Assembly (NCBI RefSeq): GCF_024158715.1
Contig: NZ_JAMZBC010000004.1
Span: 1 to 53,446 of the forward strand
From: Halomonas sp. 707D7
GTDB lineage: Bacteria > Pseudomonadota > Gammaproteobacteria > Pseudomonadales > Halomonadaceae
Direction of reading: 5' to 3'
Length of the DNA: 53,446 nucleotides
The notes under the pieces: model-generated
The model's input: the letters and a program-made list of their open reading frames with translations, nothing else
Told to the model about the DNA's origin: nothing
Database searches by the model: none
Shown here: positions 52,359-53,446 of the stretch, piece by piece
Layout: each line of letters starts with the position of its first letter
How positions within the stretch are numbered: the stretch's first letter is position 1
Translations under genes and position numbers: made by a program

Positions 52359-52973
52359 ATGAGCGAGTATCTGATCGACGAAGGGGCGCTGAGCGCCGGC
52401 ACGCTTTACCGGCTGATGTCCGGGGCGATCTGCCCGCGACCGATCGCCTGGGTAGCGACCTGCGACGCCGAGGGACGCAGCAACCTGGCGCCGTTCTCGT
52501 TTTTCAACGTGGCGAGCGTCAATCCGCCGGTGCTGGCGTTCTCGCCGCTGCTCGATGGCGAGGGCTGCGCCAAGGATACGCTGAACAACATCGAGGCGAC
52601 CGGGGAGTGCGTGGTACACGTGGGAAGCGAGGATCTGATCGAGGCGCTCAACGCCTCCAGCGCCTCCCTGGCACCCGGCGAGGACGAGTTCGCCCACGCC
52701 GGGCTCGACAAGGCGGCGATGGCCGGGGTGCGCGTGCCGCGTATCGCCACCGCCCCCATCGCCTTCGGCTGCACGCGCCATGACGTGATTCGCTTCGGCG
52801 ACCAGCCGCTTTCCGGCTCGCTGGTGCTGGCCCGGGTCGTGAGTCTCTACGTGGACGAGCGTATCTGGGACGGACGCCACGTGGACATCGACGTGCTCAA
52901 GCCCACCGGACGGCTCGCCGGCAACGACTACCTGCGCGCCACCGACCGTTTCGTGATCGAGCGCCCGCGCTGA
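52359..52973 (+). CDS. Flavin reductase-like FMN-binding protein
   Basis: 204 aa. The flavin reductase-like signature is CPRPIAWVATCDAEGRSNLAPFSFF split around residues 23-47, with NVASVNPPVLAFSPL following. These are small FMN-binding split-barrel proteins with NAD(P)H reductase activity or unknown role. CAGGAGAAGCACC precedes the ATG at 52359. It stands alone, divergent from the hydroxyacid dehydrogenase, with a 144-base gap in which I see no clear operator. Confidence 0.87.
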   Translation: MSEYLIDEGALSAGTLYRLMSGAICPRPIAWVATCDAEGRSNLAPFSFFNVASVNPPVLAFSPLLDGEGCAKDTLNNIEATGECVVHVGSEDLIEALNASSASLAPGEDEFAHAGLDKAAMAGVRVPRIATAPIAFGCTRHDVIRFGDQPLSGSLVLARVVSLYVDERIWDGRHVDIDVLKPTGRLAGNDYLRATDRFVIERPR

Positions 52974-53011
52974 GCTGCCAGCGCAGCGGCAAGGCAAAGG
53001 GTGGGTGGCGC

Positions 53012-53038
53012 TCAAGTCGGCGGCGTTTTGGCCGATAG
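53012..53038 (+). promoter_or_regulatory. Sigma-28 (FliA)-type promoter
   Basis: TCAAGTCG (53012-53019), 11 bases, GCCGATAG (53031-53038). The consensus is TAAAGTTT-N11-GCCGATAA: the -10 matches 7 of 8, the -35 matches 5 of 8, and the spacing is exact. It lies 96 bases before the next start codon. A dyad ACTCCCCC/GGGGGGAGT (53039-53046 with 53073-53080) is downstream but partly outside the transcript. Confidence 0.65.
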
Positions 53039-53134
53039 ACTCCCCCGAGGTGCGCGCATTGCGTTCCAGCCGGGGGGAGTGCCCACAAGGCACGGCCACG
53101 CTTTCAAAACGATGACTATAAGCGAACACCAAGA

Positions 53135-53446
53135 ATGAAGAAGTCGTTAAGTATTCGTACCATGCTGATCACCCTGTTTGCGGCGGCGGTGCTGGGGGCC
53201 GGCGTGCTCGCCGCGACCGGCTGGCTGACCAATCAGCGGCTCGTCGATGCCCAGCGCTACATCACCGGCGACGTGCTGCCGCTCCAGGAGGCCAGCCGCC
53301 ATCTGGTGCTGACCATGGGCGCCTTCGGCCAGCGCCACGCCGACCTGCTCGCCGCCCAGAGCGATGCGGCCCTCGAGGCGGTCACGCCCCAGGCGGCGCT
53401 GGACGAGCGTTTCCAGCGCGGCCGGGCGGACCTGGCGCGCCTGGAG
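53135..53446 (+). CDS. N-terminus of a probable methyl-accepting chemotaxis receptor (3' truncated)
   Basis: 104 codons to the window edge. The protein begins MKKSLSIRTMLITLF with one membrane helix (about 10-30), followed by a helical, Ala/Leu-rich periplasmic region (LPLQEASRHLVLTMGAFGQ). This is the start of a four-helix-bundle sensor domain, as in chemoreceptors or histidine kinases. The sigma-28-type promoter upstream favours a chemoreceptor. The HAMP and signalling domains lie outside the window, so the class is inferred. Confidence 0.65.
   Translation, partial: MKKSLSIRTMLITLFAAAVLGAGVLAATGWLTNQRLVDAQRYITGDVLPLQEASRHLVLTMGAFGQRHADLLAAQSDAALEAVTPQAALDERFQRGRADLARLE

Noticed and set aside
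53039-53093. Possible c-di-GMP riboswitch upstream of the chemoreceptor-like gene
   Set aside because: Only an 8-bp stem and a small GTGCC/GGCAC hairpin are present, the conserved riboswitch core is not seen, and most of the left arm lies before the expected transcription start.

Overview
The window looks like chromosomal DNA of a halophilic gammaproteobacterium, most probably Halomonadaceae (Halomonas group). This is inferred from the very high GC content, the gene repertoire (AST arginine pathway with two arginine succinyltransferase subunits, FabV, YeeN-type YebC protein, GlpM, DUF3581, a CvrA/NhaP2-like antiporter) and a strongly acidic secreted protein. The window opens inside one gene and closes inside another. 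No rRNA, tRNA, insertion sequence, prophage or CRISPR array was seen.

Layout. 1-6.8 kb: housekeeping and stress genes (end of an unknown protein, MscS channel, YebC/YeeN regulator, LysE exporter, glutathione peroxidase, DUF7079 protein, FabV, a small membrane protein, an acidic PRC-barrel protein). 7-14.3 kb: arginine catabolism, with an ArgR/GlxA-type AraC regulator followed by astC-astA(alpha)-astA(beta)-astD-astB; astE is not here. 14.3-15.1 kb: a lower-GC Fic/YhfG toxin-antitoxin pair. 15.1-22.6 kb: small regulator/transporter/enzyme units (GNAT, EamA/MarR divergent pair with palindromic operators, GlpM, a Fur-boxed siderophore-type esterase, ElaA-like GNAT, BluB, HxlR with a NAD(P)-binding protein and a SnoaL-like protein, LysR). 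22.7-34.3 kb: a DUF3311/sodium:solute symporter pair, DUF2252, QmcA/NfeD, TRIC channel, a large AsmA/YdbH-like envelope protein, DUF3581, a K+/H+ antiporter and a small membrane protein.

34.4-44.9 kb holds the most unusual block. It is a two-armed locus of circularly permuted ATP-grasp, Alpha-E and transglutaminase-like proteins. The left-pointing arm carries transglutaminase-DUF2126, an ATP-grasp/Alpha-E fusion and a second transglutaminase. The right-pointing arm carries separate ATP-grasp and Alpha-E genes. A multi-cysteine zincin metallopeptidase meets the right arm tail to tail. Families of this kind have been predicted to make or attach peptides, but no substrate is known. In the fused copy the ATP-grasp part lacks about 58 residues that contain the Lys/Gly-rich nucleotide loop, while the separate copy keeps it. 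This suggests one active ligase and one degenerate partner.

45-53.4 kb: methylmalonate-semialdehyde dehydrogenase behind a MerR/LiuR-like palindrome, an unrecognised CxxC protein, CorA, a medium-chain reductase, a proline-racemase-family protein with Ser/Thr in place of both catalytic Cys, ArfB, a D-2-hydroxyacid dehydrogenase, a flavin-reductase-like protein, and the start of a probable chemoreceptor behind a sigma-28-type promoter.

The region is tightly packed. Five convergent gene pairs share exactly four bases through interlocked stop codons, and many co-directional genes are coupled by ATGA or TAATG overlaps.
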